Source: DASSUW01 sp963844205 (GTDB lineage: Bacteria > Actinomycetota > Thermoleophilia > Solirubrobacterales > Solirubrobacteraceae). From it: DNA of 64,000 bases. The stretch is from contig CAWJNK010000012.1 in NCBI GenBank assembly GCA_963844205.1, positions 62,001 through 126,000 of the forward strand, in the 5' to 3' direction. The stretch's first letter is position 1; every line of letters begins with the position of its first letter. Below, one piece after another: positions 52,103 to 60,379 of this stretch. The notes beneath the pieces are model-generated. The model ran no database searches, had not been told where the DNA came from, and saw only the letters and a list, made by a program, of their open reading frames with translations. The position numbers and the translations under genes are program-made.

Positions 52103-52671
52103 ACCCACTGCAACGGGTCAAGGAATGGTTCGAGGAGGCCGCGACCTCCGGCCTGATCGAGGCCGAGCGGATGGCGCTCGCCACGGCGACGCCGGACGGC
52201 CGGCCCTCGGTCCGGATCGTGCTGCTCAAGGGCTTCGATGACGAGGGCGTGCACTTCTTCACCAACTACGACTCCCGCAAGGGCCGTGAGCTGGACGCCA
52301 ACCCGCGCGCGGCGGCGACGCTCTACTGGCAGCCGCTCTACCGCGCCGTGCGGCTCGAAGGCCCGGTCGAGCGGCTGAGTCCGGAGGCATCCGACGCCTA
52401 CTTCGCGACTCGCCCGCGCGGGGCGCAGGTCGGGGCCTGGGCGTCGGCGCAGGGGACCGTGCTCGCGTCGCGCGAGGAGCTCGACGAGCGCGTGCGCGCG
52501 ATCGAGGAGCGCTTCCCGGGCGAGGTCCCGCGCCCGGACTTCTGGGGCGGCTACCGGCTCGTGCCCGAGGCCGTCGAGTTCTGGCAGGGGCGCCCGGACC
52601 GCCTCCACGACCGCGAGCATTTCCTCCGGGCCGGCGACGGGAGTTGGCGCTCGGAGCGCCTGTCGCCCTGA
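52099..52671 (+). CDS. pdxH: Pyridoxamine 5'-phosphate oxidase
   Basis: 190 residues from GTG 52099. FMN- and substrate-binding blocks are intact: 'ERMALATATPDGRPSVRIVLLKGFDDEGVHFFTNYDSRKGRELDANP', 'LYWQPLYRAVRLEGPVERL' and the C-terminal 'RPDFWGGYRLVPEAVEFWQGRPDRLHDR'. It oxidises pyridoxamine or pyridoxine phosphate to pyridoxal phosphate. Start and stop overlap neighbouring genes (GTGA and TGATG). Confidence 0.97.
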   Translation: MNPLQRVKEWFEEAATSGLIEAERMALATATPDGRPSVRIVLLKGFDDEGVHFFTNYDSRKGRELDANPRAAATLYWQPLYRAVRLEGPVERLSPEASDAYFATRPRGAQVGAWASAQGTVLASREELDERVRAIEERFPGEVPRPDFWGGYRLVPEAVEFWQGRPDRLHDREHFLRAGDGSWRSERLSP

Positions 52672-53216
52672 TGGGCCGGCTGATCTACTCGATGGGCGTA
52701 TCGCTCGACGGCTTCATCGCCGGGCCGGGCGGCGAGATCGCGGTCCCGGCGCCCGACGCGGAGGTCCACCGCTTCCACAACGACGAGGCGCGCGCGCTGG
52801 CGGTGCACCTGTGCGGCCGGCGGCTCTACGAGGTCATGTCGTTCTGGGACGCGTACGACGAGGACGACCCGTCGGCGCCCGAGTACGAGCGCGAGTGGGC
52901 CGCCATCTGGAAGGCGCTGCCCAAGGTCGTGTTCTCGACCACGCTCGAGGAGGCGGGGCCGAACGCCCGCCTGGCCGAGGGCACGGTGGAGGAGGAGGTC
53001 GCCCGGCTCACGGCGTCCGGCGACGTCGCGGTCGGCGGCGCGGGGCTCGCCGCGGCGTGCGTCGACCTCATCGACGAGTTCCGGCCCGTCGTCCATCCCG
53101 TCGTCGCCGGCGGCGGGACGCCGTTCTTCCCAACGGGCGTCAGGCTGGACCTGCGGCTGCTCGAGACCCGGACGTTCTCCTCCGGAGTGGTCCTGCTGCG
53201 CTACGGGCGGTCATGA
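52671..53216 (+). CDS. RibD C-terminal / dihydrofolate reductase-like protein
   Basis: 181 residues from ATG 52671. 'LIYSMGVSLDGFIAGPGGEI', 'HLCGRRLYEVMSFW', 'VVFSTTLEEA', 'DVAVGGAGLAAACVDLIDEFRPVVHPVVAGGGTPFF' form the NADPH-binding fold shared by RibD-C and DHFR (YwjB/YyaP-like) proteins. The reductase substrate in this subgroup is unknown. It is coupled to pdxH upstream and adk downstream. Confidence 0.92.
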   Translation: MGRLIYSMGVSLDGFIAGPGGEIAVPAPDAEVHRFHNDEARALAVHLCGRRLYEVMSFWDAYDEDDPSAPEYEREWAAIWKALPKVVFSTTLEEAGPNARLAEGTVEEEVARLTASGDVAVGGAGLAAACVDLIDEFRPVVHPVVAGGGTPFFPTGVRLDLRLLETRTFSSGVVLLRYGRS

Positions 53217-53779
53217 TCCCGGCCATGCAACCGACGATCACGCTGCTCGGGCCACCTGGGTGCGGGAAGGGCACGCAGGCGGCGCGGCTGCAGGACGAGC
53301 TCGGCTTCTCGCCGCTCGCCACCGGCGACCTGCTGCGCGAGGCGCGCGGCGCCGGCACCGAGCTCGGCCGCCGCGCGTCGGAGTACATGGTCCGCGGCGA
53401 GCTGGTGCCCGACGACGTGATCGTCGAGATGGTGCGCGGCGCGCTCGCCGAGTTCGAAGGCAAGGCGATCCTGCTCGACGGGTTCCCGCGCAACGTCGCG
53501 CAGGCGCAGGCGCTGGACCGCGTTCTCGACGAGCACGGTCGCACGCTGGACGCCGCGGTGCTCGTCGACGTCCCCGACGACGTCGTGGTCGAGCGCATCA
53601 GCGGCCGCCACCAGGGGCGTGAGGACGACCGGCCGGACACGGTCCGGGAGCGGCTGCGCGTCTACCACCGCGAGACCGAGCCGGTCGTCGACTACTACGA
53701 GACGCGCGGCCTGCTGCGGCGGATCGACGGCGCCCAGGACGAGGACGCGGTGCAGGCGGCCATCCGAGCGGCCCTTTAG
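53213..53779 (+). CDS. adk: Adenylate kinase (short-LID form)
   Basis: 188 residues from ATG 53213 (ATGA overlap with the previous gene); ATG 53225 is an equally coded alternative. The P-loop is 'LLGPPGCGKGTQAARL', with 'PLATGDLLREA', 'ILLDGFPRNVAQAQAL' and a LID region reduced to 'GRHQGREDDRPDTVRERL' without zinc cysteines. It interconverts ATP, AMP and ADP. Actinobacteria normally carry adk beside secY, so this copy outside that context may be a second, paralogous nucleoside monophosphate kinase. Confidence 0.93.
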   Translation: MIPAMQPTITLLGPPGCGKGTQAARLQDELGFSPLATGDLLREARGAGTELGRRASEYMVRGELVPDDVIVEMVRGALAEFEGKAILLDGFPRNVAQAQALDRVLDEHGRTLDAAVLVDVPDDVVVERISGRHQGREDDRPDTVRERLRVYHRETEPVVDYYETRGLLRRIDGAQDEDAVQAAIRAAL

Positions 53780-54570
53780 GGCGCGGCGCGCAGGCACGCG
53801 GCGGCGCGGGTCGCGGCGACGCAGGCGGGCACGAGGACGGCCAGCACGCCGAGATGCTCGAGCCCGGGATGGTGGCCGAGCACGAGCACTACGGTCATCA
53901 CCGCCAGCGCGACGGCCGTTGCGAACGGCAGCGCGGCGGACACCGTGGCGGCGGGCGCGGTCCGGACCAGCCGGTCGACGCGCTCGGGCGCCACCCCGGC
54001 GCCGCTCTCGTCGAACCGCGCGAGCGCGGCGGCGAGCGGGCGGGCCTCCCCGACGGCGGCGACGGCCGCCTCGTCGGCCAGCAGGTCGGCGACCGCGGCC
54101 TGGCGCTCGGCGAGGCGGGCGAACGGCGGCAGCGGCCGGAACGCGTCGGCCACCGTCCGCGCCAGCACGAGCCGGAGCGGGTCGCGCCGCCGGCGATGGT
54201 GCTCCTCGTGGGCGAGGATCGCGCGCAGCGCCCTAGGCTCGACGGCCAGCGTGCCCTCGCTCAGGTAGACCGCGGGGCGCAGCATTCCGGCGCAGAACGC
54301 ACACGGATCGCGGCCGGGCACGACGACCACGAGATGACCCTGCACGACCGCGACGCGCCCGGTCAGCCGGCGCAGCAGGCGCCGGTGGGCGCTCACCTGG
54401 CGGGCCATGGAGGCGGCCGCCCGCACGGCCACAACGGCCACAACGGGCGCGATGAACGGCAGGATGGCGGCGTGGTGGAGGAAGGCATCGAGCGCGATCA
54501 GGCCGAGCACGGCGGCGGCGCTGAGCCCGAGACCGGCAAGCGCGAGCTCGACCCGCCGCAGGTCAGTCAT
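53776..54570 (-). CDS. M56-family membrane metalloprotease (BlaR1-like)
   Basis: 264 residues with membrane helices at both ends. The zinc site is 'LRAILAHEEHHRRRRDPLRLVLAR' (HExxH) with a downstream 'LLADEAAVAAVG' acidic helix, as in M56 peptidases. 'CAFCAGMLRPAVYLSEGTLAVEP' precedes it. There is no extracellular penicillin-sensor domain, so it is shorter than BlaR1. It probably cleaves or triggers release of the BlaI-like repressor encoded upstream, with which it overlaps by eight bases. The signal is unknown. Confidence 0.9.
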   Translation of the reverse strand: MTDLRRVELALAGLGLSAAAVLGLIALDAFLHHAAILPFIAPVVAVVAVRAAASMARQVSAHRRLLRRLTGRVAVVQGHLVVVVPGRDPCAFCAGMLRPAVYLSEGTLAVEPRALRAILAHEEHHRRRRDPLRLVLARTVADAFRPLPPFARLAERQAAVADLLADEAAVAAVGEARPLAAALARFDESGAGVAPERVDRLVRTAPAATVSAALPFATAVALAVMTVVLVLGHHPGLEHLGVLAVLVPACVAATRAAACLRAAP

Positions 54571-54937
54571 CGCCTGCCAGCCGCCGGATCTGCTCCCGGC
54601 GCTCGGGGTCGAGCGTCGACATCGCGCGCGCGAACTGCGCGAGCGCCACGTCCCCGTACTCGGACACCAGCTCGCGCACCTCGACCGCGGCGCGCGTCTC
54701 CGCGTACTCGGCGCGGCTCAGCACCGGGCTGTAGACGTGCAGACGCCCGCGCCAGCGGCGGTGGAGCAGCTCCTTGGCGTGGAGCCGCTGCATGACGGTG
54801 AGGACCGTGGTGTACGCGCGCGCCTGGGGGGCTCGCCCGTTGAGCGCGTCGAGCACGTCGCGCACGGTCGACTCGCCGCGCTTCCACAGCTCGTCCATCA
54901 CCTCGGCCTCGAGCTCGTGCAGCGGCGGCGGGAACAC
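54563..54937 (-). CDS. BlaI/MecI-family transcriptional repressor
   Basis: 124 residues from GTG 54937. A winged helix 'LHELEAEVMDELWKRGESTVRDVLDALNGRAPQARAYTTVLTVMQRLHAKELLHRRWRGRLHVYSPVL' (recognition helix TTVLTVMQRL) is followed by a helical dimerisation tail. It likely represses itself and the M56 protease gene. A TAGTCT element eight bases upstream fits a leaderless promoter and uses the TAG stop of the EamA gene. Confidence 0.94.
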   Translation of the reverse strand: MFPPPLHELEAEVMDELWKRGESTVRDVLDALNGRAPQARAYTTVLTVMQRLHAKELLHRRWRGRLHVYSPVLSRAEYAETRAAVEVRELVSEYGDVALAQFARAMSTLDPERREQIRRLAGDD

Positions 54938-54945
54938 GGGCGGGA

Positions 54946-54951
54946 AGACTA
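54946..54951 (-). promoter_or_regulatory. Candidate leaderless -10 (TAGTCT) overlapping the EamA stop codon
   Basis: TAGTCT on the minus strand is followed by eight bases and GTG 54937. Its TAG (54951-54949) is the stop codon of the upstream EamA-type gene. Confidence 0.45.
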
Positions 54952-55857
54952 CGCGGGTTCGGGGATCGGCCGTCGCGAGCGGTCACGCCGCAGGGCGACG
55001 GAGACGAGGCCGGCGAGGATGAAGGCGACGCCGGCGAGCTGGAGCGCGGTCGGGTCCTCGCCGAGCAGGACGACGCCGAGCAGCACGGAGCCGACCGGCT
55101 GGATCGTGAGCGTGACCGAGGTCAGCGCTGCCGGCAGCCGCGGCAGCGAGCCGGTGATCAGCAGCCAGCCGACCACCTGCGACGTCAGCGCGAGCGCGAC
55201 GAGCCACGCGTGCGCGGGCCACGACGGCACGAGGTCGGCCTCGCCGATCGCGATCGCGGCGACCACGGCGGCCACGGTGGCCACGGCCGTGGTGTCGAAC
55301 AGCGGCCCCGCGACCCGCCGCACGTCAGAGCCGGCCTGGCGCTGCACGAGCAGGAAGCCGGCGTACGTGACACCGGTGAGGAACCCGAAGACGACGCCGC
55401 GCAGTGGGTCGTCCCCGTACGCGCCGGTCTCGAGCACGCCCGAGATCAGCACGACGCCGCTGCACACCAGCGGCAGCGCCGTCAGCAGGCGCGACTGGAT
55501 CCGCTCGCCGAGCACCGCCCAGGCCACGAACGGCACCACGACGACCTGGAGGTTCCCGAGCACGGTGGCCAGCCCGGCGCCGACGTCCTGGATCGCGTGG
55601 TGCCAGAAGATGAGGTCGGCGGCGAAGAAGATCCCGGCTGGGATCGCGAGCCGCCGCTCGCGCGCGAGCCGGCGGCCATGGCGGCGGTCCTCGCGCCAGG
55701 CGAGCAGGGCCAGCACCGGCAGCGCGTACGCGCAGCGGAAGATCGCCGCGGTGGCCGGCTCGACGTCGGCGAGCGCGACGAGCGGGGCCGAGAAGGCGAT
55801 GGTCAGCGCGCCCGCCACGGCGACGGTCGCCGGCCGCCGGGAGAGCGCGCTGGTCAC
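54949..55857 (-). CDS. EamA/DMT-superfamily transporter
   Basis: 302 residues, ten predicted membrane helices in two EamA repeats. 'EPATAAIFRCAYALPVLALLAWRED', 'VLGNLQVVVVPFVAWAVLGERI' and 'LTSVTLTIQPVGSVLLGVVLLGEDPTALQLAGVAFILAGL' show the family pattern of a conserved Pro and a Gly-Glu near the end of each repeat. It probably exports metabolites or amino acids; the substrate is unknown. The start, GTG 55857, is 16 bases after the fumC stop. Confidence 0.92.
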   Translation of the reverse strand: MTSALSRRPATVAVAGALTIAFSAPLVALADVEPATAAIFRCAYALPVLALLAWREDRRHGRRLARERRLAIPAGIFFAADLIFWHHAIQDVGAGLATVLGNLQVVVVPFVAWAVLGERIQSRLLTALPLVCSGVVLISGVLETGAYGDDPLRGVVFGFLTGVTYAGFLLVQRQAGSDVRRVAGPLFDTTAVATVAAVVAAIAIGEADLVPSWPAHAWLVALALTSQVVGWLLITGSLPRLPAALTSVTLTIQPVGSVLLGVVLLGEDPTALQLAGVAFILAGLVSVALRRDRSRRPIPEPA

Positions 55858-55873
55858 CCGTTCAGCTTGACAC

Positions 55874-57205
55874 TCAGGACGCCGACGATCCCGCGGCGAT
55901 CTTGCGCAGGTTGAGCGCTTCGTCGAGCGTCGCCTCGTCGACGCCGTGCTCGCGCGCGACGTCGCGCAGCGTCCGGCCGCTCGCCGCGGCGTCCTTGACG
56001 ATCTCGGCCGCGCGGTCGTAGCCGATGTACGGGTTGAGCGCGGTCGCGACCGCCAGCGTCGCCTCGGCCGACGCCTCGCAGCCGGCGAGGTTGGCCTCGA
56101 TGCCCTCGACGCACTTCTCCGCGAACAGCTCGCTCGCCGTCGTGAGCAGGTGGATCGACTGGAGCAGGTTGCGCGCCATCAGCGGGATCCGGACGTTGAG
56201 CTCGAACTGGCCCTGGAGGCCGCCGACCGTGATCGCGGTGTCGTTGCCGATGACCTGCGCGCTGACCTGGAGGACGACCTCGGGCAGCACCGGGTTGACC
56301 TTGCCGGGCATGATCGAGGAGCCCTTCTGCAGCTCCGGCAGGAAGATCTCGCCGATCCCCGCGCGCGGGCCGGAGCCCATCAGCGCGAGGTCGTTCGCGA
56401 TCTTGGTGAGCGACACCGCGATCACCTTCAGCGCTCCCGACAGCTCGACCAGCGCGTCGCGGTTGCCCTGGGCCTCGAACGGGTCCTCGGCAGCGCGGAT
56501 CTCGAGCCCGGTGTCGGCCGACAGCGTCTCGCGCACCTTGGCCGCGAAGTCGCGGTGCGTGTTGAGGCCGGTGCCGGTGGCGGTCCCGCCGAGCGGGATC
56601 TGCGCCACGTGCGGGAGTGCGGACCGGACGCGCTCGCGACCGAGCCGCACCTGCGCGGCGTAGCCCGCGAACTCCTGCCCGAGCGTGACCGGGACCGCGT
56701 CCATCAGGTGCGTGCGGCCGGACTTGACGATGTCCTTGAAGGCCTCCGCCTTGCCGGCGAACGCGCGCTCGAGGCGCTCGAGCGCGGGCAGCAGCCGGTT
56801 CGTCGCCTCGTCGAGCGCGGCCAGGTGCACGGCGCTCGGGAAGACGTCGTTGGACGACTGGCCCATGTTGACGTGGTCGTTCGGGTGGGCGCCCTCGCCC
56901 GCGAGCGTCGCGATCACCTCGTTGGCGTTCATGTTCGACGACGTGCCCGAGCCGGTCTGGAAGACGTCGATGGGGAACTGCGCGTCGTGGCGGCCCTGGG
57001 CGATCTCGTCGGCCGCCGCGGCGATCCGCTGCGCGACGTCGGCCTCCAGCAGGCCGAGGTCGGCGTTCGCGCGCGCCGACGCGCCCTTGATGCGGCCCAG
57101 CCAGCGGACGACGGCCACCGGGATCCGCTCGCCGGACACCGGGAAGTTCGCGACCGCCTTGCGGGTCTCCCCGCCCCACAGCTCCTCTGTCGTCTCAACG
57201 CTCAT
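55874..57205 (-). CDS. fumC: Fumarate hydratase, class II
   Basis: 443 residues from ATG 57205 (the GTG three codons upstream is inside the promoter hexamer). Signature 'GSSIMPGKVNPVLPE' (SSxMPxKxN), with 'FQTGSGTSSNMNANEVIA' and 'SGRTHLMDAVPVTLGQEFAGY', identify the iron-free fumarase that interconverts fumarate and malate in the TCA cycle. A TAGCGT element seven bases before the ATG suggests leaderless transcription. Confidence 0.97.
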   Translation of the reverse strand: MSVETTEELWGGETRKAVANFPVSGERIPVAVVRWLGRIKGASARANADLGLLEADVAQRIAAAADEIAQGRHDAQFPIDVFQTGSGTSSNMNANEVIATLAGEGAHPNDHVNMGQSSNDVFPSAVHLAALDEATNRLLPALERLERAFAGKAEAFKDIVKSGRTHLMDAVPVTLGQEFAGYAAQVRLGRERVRSALPHVAQIPLGGTATGTGLNTHRDFAAKVRETLSADTGLEIRAAEDPFEAQGNRDALVELSGALKVIAVSLTKIANDLALMGSGPRAGIGEIFLPELQKGSSIMPGKVNPVLPEVVLQVSAQVIGNDTAITVGGLQGQFELNVRIPLMARNLLQSIHLLTTASELFAEKCVEGIEANLAGCEASAEATLAVATALNPYIGYDRAAEIVKDAAASGRTLRDVAREHGVDEATLDEALNLRKIAAGSSAS

Positions 57206-57212
57206 GGCCGAC

Positions 57213-57218
57213 ACGCTA
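57213..57218 (-). promoter_or_regulatory. Candidate leaderless -10 (TAGCGT) for fumC
   Basis: TAGCGT on the minus strand is followed by seven bases and ATG 57205. The spacing supports ATG 57205 over the overlapping GTG 57214. Confidence 0.45.
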
Positions 57219-57224
57219 GCGCCG

Positions 57225-57686
57225 TCAGGCCGGCGCGGGGAGCTTCGCGCCCGGGCCGGGCTCGGGCGTCACGTCGTGCGGGTGCAGCGGCTCCATGCAG
57301 TGGCTGCAGACGAGCACGGGGTCGGCCTCCTCGCCGCACGAGTGGCGCAGCACAACCGGCGGGCCCTGGTCGCCGGCCAGGTGCTCGTCGCCCCACTTCA
57401 TGATCGCGATCACGGCCGGGTAGAGGTCGCGGCCGGCGCGCGTCAGCCGGTACTCGTAGCGCTCCGGCTCGTCCTGGTAGCGGCGGCGCTCGAGGATGCC
57501 CGAGCGGACGAGGGTCTGCAGCCGGGTCGAGAGGATGTTGCGCGCGATGCCGAGGTTGCGCTGCATGTCGGAGAAGCGGCGGACGCCGTAGAAGGCCTCG
57601 CGCATGATCAGCATCGTCCAGCGCTCGCCGAGGATGTCCATCGCCCGCCCGACGGAGCAGAACTCGGGTCGGTCCAACTCGTACAT
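57225..57686 (-). CDS. HxlR-family transcriptional regulator
   Basis: 153 residues. The winged helix is 'FCSVGRAMDILGERWTMLIMREAFYGVRRFSDMQRNLGIARNILSTRLQTLVRSGILERRRY', with the Cys near the N-terminus typical of redox- or quinone-sensing members. The C-terminus adds 'LRHSCGEEADPVLVCSHC', a three-Cys stretch that could bind metal. It probably binds the palindrome at 57715-57730 upstream of its own start. TACCGT seven bases before the ATG is a likely leaderless -10. Confidence 0.93.
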   Translation of the reverse strand: MYELDRPEFCSVGRAMDILGERWTMLIMREAFYGVRRFSDMQRNLGIARNILSTRLQTLVRSGILERRRYQDEPERYEYRLTRAGRDLYPAVIAIMKWGDEHLAGDQGPPVVLRHSCGEEADPVLVCSHCMEPLHPHDVTPEPGPGAKLPAPA

Positions 57687-57693
57687 GAAGGCA

Positions 57694-57699
57694 ACGGTA
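57694..57699 (-). promoter_or_regulatory. Candidate leaderless -10 (TACCGT) for the HxlR gene
   Basis: TACCGT on the minus strand is followed by seven bases and ATG 57686. The palindrome at 57715-57730 lies where the -35 would be. Confidence 0.45.
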
Positions 57700-57704
57700 G
57701 CGCC

Positions 57705-57758
57705 TCAGCCGCAGAATGCCGCACGGCATTTGTACGGCGTCAGCCGCAGAATGCCGCA
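57705..57758. repeat. 19-bp direct repeat with palindrome, upstream of the HxlR gene
   Basis: A 19-bp sequence beginning TCAGCCGCAGAATG occurs at 57705-57723 and 57740-57758. The second copy is the 3' end and stop codon of the hydrolase gene, so the first duplicates that gene end. Between and across them AATGCC-GCAC-GGCATT (57715-57730) is a perfect palindrome that could be an HxlR operator. Confidence 0.65.
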
Positions 57759-58579
57759 AGCTCTCGGGCCAGTCCCACGGGGTCGTCGTAGGCGAGCAGG
57801 AAGCCGGTCCCCTCGAGCACGCGCAGCTGCGCGTCGGGCAGCAGGTCGAGCGCCTCTTCGGCGATCGCCAGCGGGTGCATCTGGTCCTCGTCGGCCCACA
57901 GCAGCAGCGTCGGGACCTCGATCAGCCGGTACGCCTCGAGCAGGTCGGGCTGCGCGCCCTTCGGCCAGCGGCGCACGGCGCGCGCCCATGACCGCGCGCG
58001 GTTGGCGTTGCCGCCGACGCCGCCGAACGCGTGCCGGACGAGGTCGCGCGCCGCCGGGTTCCCGCGGGCGCTCAGCTTCTCGCCCGTGGACGGCCGGAAC
58101 GCGAGCCGCGCGCCGCGCGCGACCACCCGGTCGAGCCCCGGGACCGCCGCCGCGCGGACCGCGCGCGCGACGGCGCGCTCGAGCCGGTCGCGCTCGGGGC
58201 GGCGGTGCATCGCGTTCGGCATCAGCACGAGCCGGCTCGGCGTGAGCCGGCGCGTGGTGACCGCGTGCAGCAGGATCTGGGCGCCGGCGTCGTGGCCGCC
58301 CACCAGCGGCCGCGGCCCGCAGGTGTCGCGCACGAACCCCGCCATCACCTCGGCCAGCCAGTCCGGCGTGTACGGATGCCGCGGCCGGTCCTCGGAGTCG
58401 CCGTGCAGCGGGAGGTCCGGCAGCACGAGCCGGTAGCGGTGGCTGAGCTCCTCGACCACCGGCTCCCACTCGCGGTGCGAGAGCAGCCGCGAGTGCAGCA
58501 GCGCCAGCGGCCGGCCGGTGCCGGCCTCGCGGTACGCCACGCGCGCGCCGTCGTGGTGGTGGTAGAGCCGAAGCTTCAT
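57740..58579 (-). CDS. Alpha/beta-hydrolase fold protein with atypical active site
   Basis: 279 residues from ATG 58579. The fold is clear: 'RPLALLHSRLLSHREWEPVVEELSHRYRLVLPDLPLHGDS', nucleophile elbow 'LVGGHDAGAQILL' and late acid 'PTLLLWADEDQMHP'. The elbow has Asp instead of Ser (GHDAG), as in haloalkane dehalogenases and epoxide hydrolases. The usual catalytic His near the C-terminus appears replaced by Phe ('EGTGFLLAYDDP'). Activity is therefore doubtful. It lies directly upstream of, and co-directional with, the HxlR regulator. Confidence 0.85.
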   Translation of the reverse strand: MKLRLYHHHDGARVAYREAGTGRPLALLHSRLLSHREWEPVVEELSHRYRLVLPDLPLHGDSEDRPRHPYTPDWLAEVMAGFVRDTCGPRPLVGGHDAGAQILLHAVTTRRLTPSRLVLMPNAMHRRPERDRLERAVARAVRAAAVPGLDRVVARGARLAFRPSTGEKLSARGNPAARDLVRHAFGGVGGNANRARSWARAVRRWPKGAQPDLLEAYRLIEVPTLLLWADEDQMHPLAIAEEALDLLPDAQLRVLEGTGFLLAYDDPVGLARELAAFCG

Positions 58580-58653
58580 TGTCTCGGACGCCAAGGATGG
58601 CGTCCGTCGCGGTCAGGGGACGGCCGGACGAAGTCCCGGGCAACATAGTTCGT

Positions 58654-59949
58654 ATGCCGTCGCGCTCGCTCGACAGAGAGGTCTTCGCCCTCGCGCTGCC
58701 GGCGCTCGGCGCGCTGGCGGCCGAACCGCTCTACGTGCTCGTCGACACCGCCATCGTCGGCCACCTCGGCACCGTCCAGCTCGCGGCGCTCGCGATCGCG
58801 GCCACGGTCCTGTCCACCGGCTTCACGGTCTTCAACTTCCTGACGTACGGCACCACTGCCCAGGTGGCGCGCCTGCACGGCGCGGGCCGCGACCGGGAGG
58901 CGGCGGCGCTCGGGTCGCAGGCGCTCTGGCTGGCGCTCGCGATCGGCGCCGTCCTGCTCATCGGCACCGTCGCGCTCGCGCCCGCCGCCGTGACGCTGAT
59001 GGGCGGCGACGGCGAGGTGGCCGACGGTGCGACGGTGTACCTGCGCATCGCCGCGCTCGGCGCGCCGTTCTTCATGCTCGCCACCGCCGGCCAGGGGTTC
59101 CTGCGCGGTATGGGGGACCTGCGCACGCCGCTCGTCATCCTCGTCGTCGCGCACGTCGTCAACGCGGTCCTCGAGGTGCTGTTCGTCTACGGGTTCGGGT
59201 GGGGGCTCGCGGGCTCCGCGTGGGGCACCGTGATCGCGCAGGCGGGGATGGGCCTCGCGTTCGTCGAGGTCCAGCGCCGCGCGGGCTTCGAGCCGCCGGT
59301 GCTCGCGCTGATGCGGCCGCTGATGCGGATCGGCGGCGAGATCGCGGTGCGCACGGGCGCGCTGCTCGCGTCGTTCCTCGTCGCCTCCGCCGTGCTCGCG
59401 CGCGTCGGCGCAGCGTCGCTGGCGGCGCACCAGATCGCGTTCCAGCTGTTCGTGTTCCTCGCGCTCGTGCTCGATGCGCTCGCGATCGCCGCGCAGGTCA
59501 TGATCGGCCGCCTGCTCGGGGCCGGCGACGCGGCGCGGGCGCGCGCTGCGGCCACGCGGGTGATCCTGTGGTCGGCGGTCGTCGGCGCCGGCTTCGGCGT
59601 CGTCCTGCTCGCGCTGACCAACGTGCTCCCGCACGCGTTCACCGGCGACGCGGCGGTCGTCGAGCGCGCGCAGGAGATCTGGTGGCTGTTCGCCGCGCTG
59701 ATGCCGCTCAACGGCGTCGTCTTCGCTCTCGACGGGATCCTGATCGGCGCCGGCGACACGCGCTTCCTGATGTGGGCGATGCTGGCGTCGGCCGCGGTCT
59801 ACGTCCCGGTGGCGCTGCTGGCGCTCGACCAGGGCTGGGGGATCGTGGGCGTGTGGTGGGGCCTGGCCGGCCTGATCGGCATGCGCGCGCTGACGTGCGG
59901 GGCGCGCTTTCTCGGCTCCCGCTGGGTTCTCACCGGAGCGCCCGCGTAG
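58654..59949 (+). CDS. MATE-family efflux transporter (DinF-like)
   Basis: 431 residues from ATG 58654, twelve predicted membrane helices in two halves. 'FALALPALGALAAEPLYVLVDTAIVGHLGTVQLAALAIAATVLSTGF' and 'GQGFLRGMGDLRTPLVILVVAHVVNAVLEVLFVYGFGWGLAGSAWGT' are characteristic. It exports drugs or cationic metabolites using a proton or sodium gradient. The longer frame starting at 58579 overlaps the divergent hydrolase gene and was not used. Confidence 0.95.
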   Translation: MPSRSLDREVFALALPALGALAAEPLYVLVDTAIVGHLGTVQLAALAIAATVLSTGFTVFNFLTYGTTAQVARLHGAGRDREAAALGSQALWLALAIGAVLLIGTVALAPAAVTLMGGDGEVADGATVYLRIAALGAPFFMLATAGQGFLRGMGDLRTPLVILVVAHVVNAVLEVLFVYGFGWGLAGSAWGTVIAQAGMGLAFVEVQRRAGFEPPVLALMRPLMRIGGEIAVRTGALLASFLVASAVLARVGAASLAAHQIAFQLFVFLALVLDALAIAAQVMIGRLLGAGDAARARAAATRVILWSAVVGAGFGVVLLALTNVLPHAFTGDAAVVERAQEIWWLFAALMPLNGVVFALDGILIGAGDTRFLMWAMLASAAVYVPVALLALDQGWGIVGVWWGLAGLIGMRALTCGARFLGSRWVLTGAPA

Positions 59950-59965
59950 TACCTTGGCCCGCCGG

Positions 59966-60379
59966 ATGTTCGTTCGCATCGCTCTCGTCGCCCTGCTCCT
60001 CGCCCTCGCCGCCCCCGCCGCGGCCGTCGCCCAGACGGGCCAGCAGAACCCGACGAACCCGACCCAGCCGTTCTCCCCGCTTCCGCCCGCCCAGCCCACG
60101 CCCGCGCCGACCGCTGCGCCCGACGACGACGGCGGCTTCCTCGACACCGAGATCTCCGGGACCACGACGCTGTACGTGATCGCCGCCGCGCTGCTGATCG
60201 CGTTCATCGCGATCGGGATGTTCATCTCGCGCGACGCGAAGCGCACGCTGCCGAAGTCCCACCGGCCGGACGCGCACCGGCTGCGGGAGCAAGGGCCGCA
60301 CCAGCACAAGCGCGAGGCGAAATCCCGTGCCCGCGCGCGCGGCAAGGCCCAGAAGGCCGCGCGCAGGCGCAACCGCTAG
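59966..60379 (+). CDS. Secreted/membrane hypothetical protein with basic tail
   Basis: 137 residues from ATG 59966. A signal peptide (MFVRIALVALLLALAAPAAAVAQ) is followed by a Pro/Thr/Gln-rich segment, one membrane helix ('TTLYVIAAALLIAFIAIGMFI') and a strongly basic C-terminal tail ('HKREAKSRARARGKAQKAARRRNR'). No family recognised. The predicted topology leaves the basic tail in the cytoplasm, where it could contact nucleic acid or membrane lipids. Confidence 0.8.
   Translation: MFVRIALVALLLALAAPAAAVAQTGQQNPTNPTQPFSPLPPAQPTPAPTAAPDDDGGFLDTEISGTTTLYVIAAALLIAFIAIGMFISRDAKRTLPKSHRPDAHRLREQGPHQHKREAKSRARARGKAQKAARRRNR

Noticed and set aside
53776..54937. Beta-lactam resistance locus
   Set aside because: BlaI- and M56-like genes are present but the protease lacks a penicillin-binding sensor domain and no beta-lactamase or PBP gene is adjacent.
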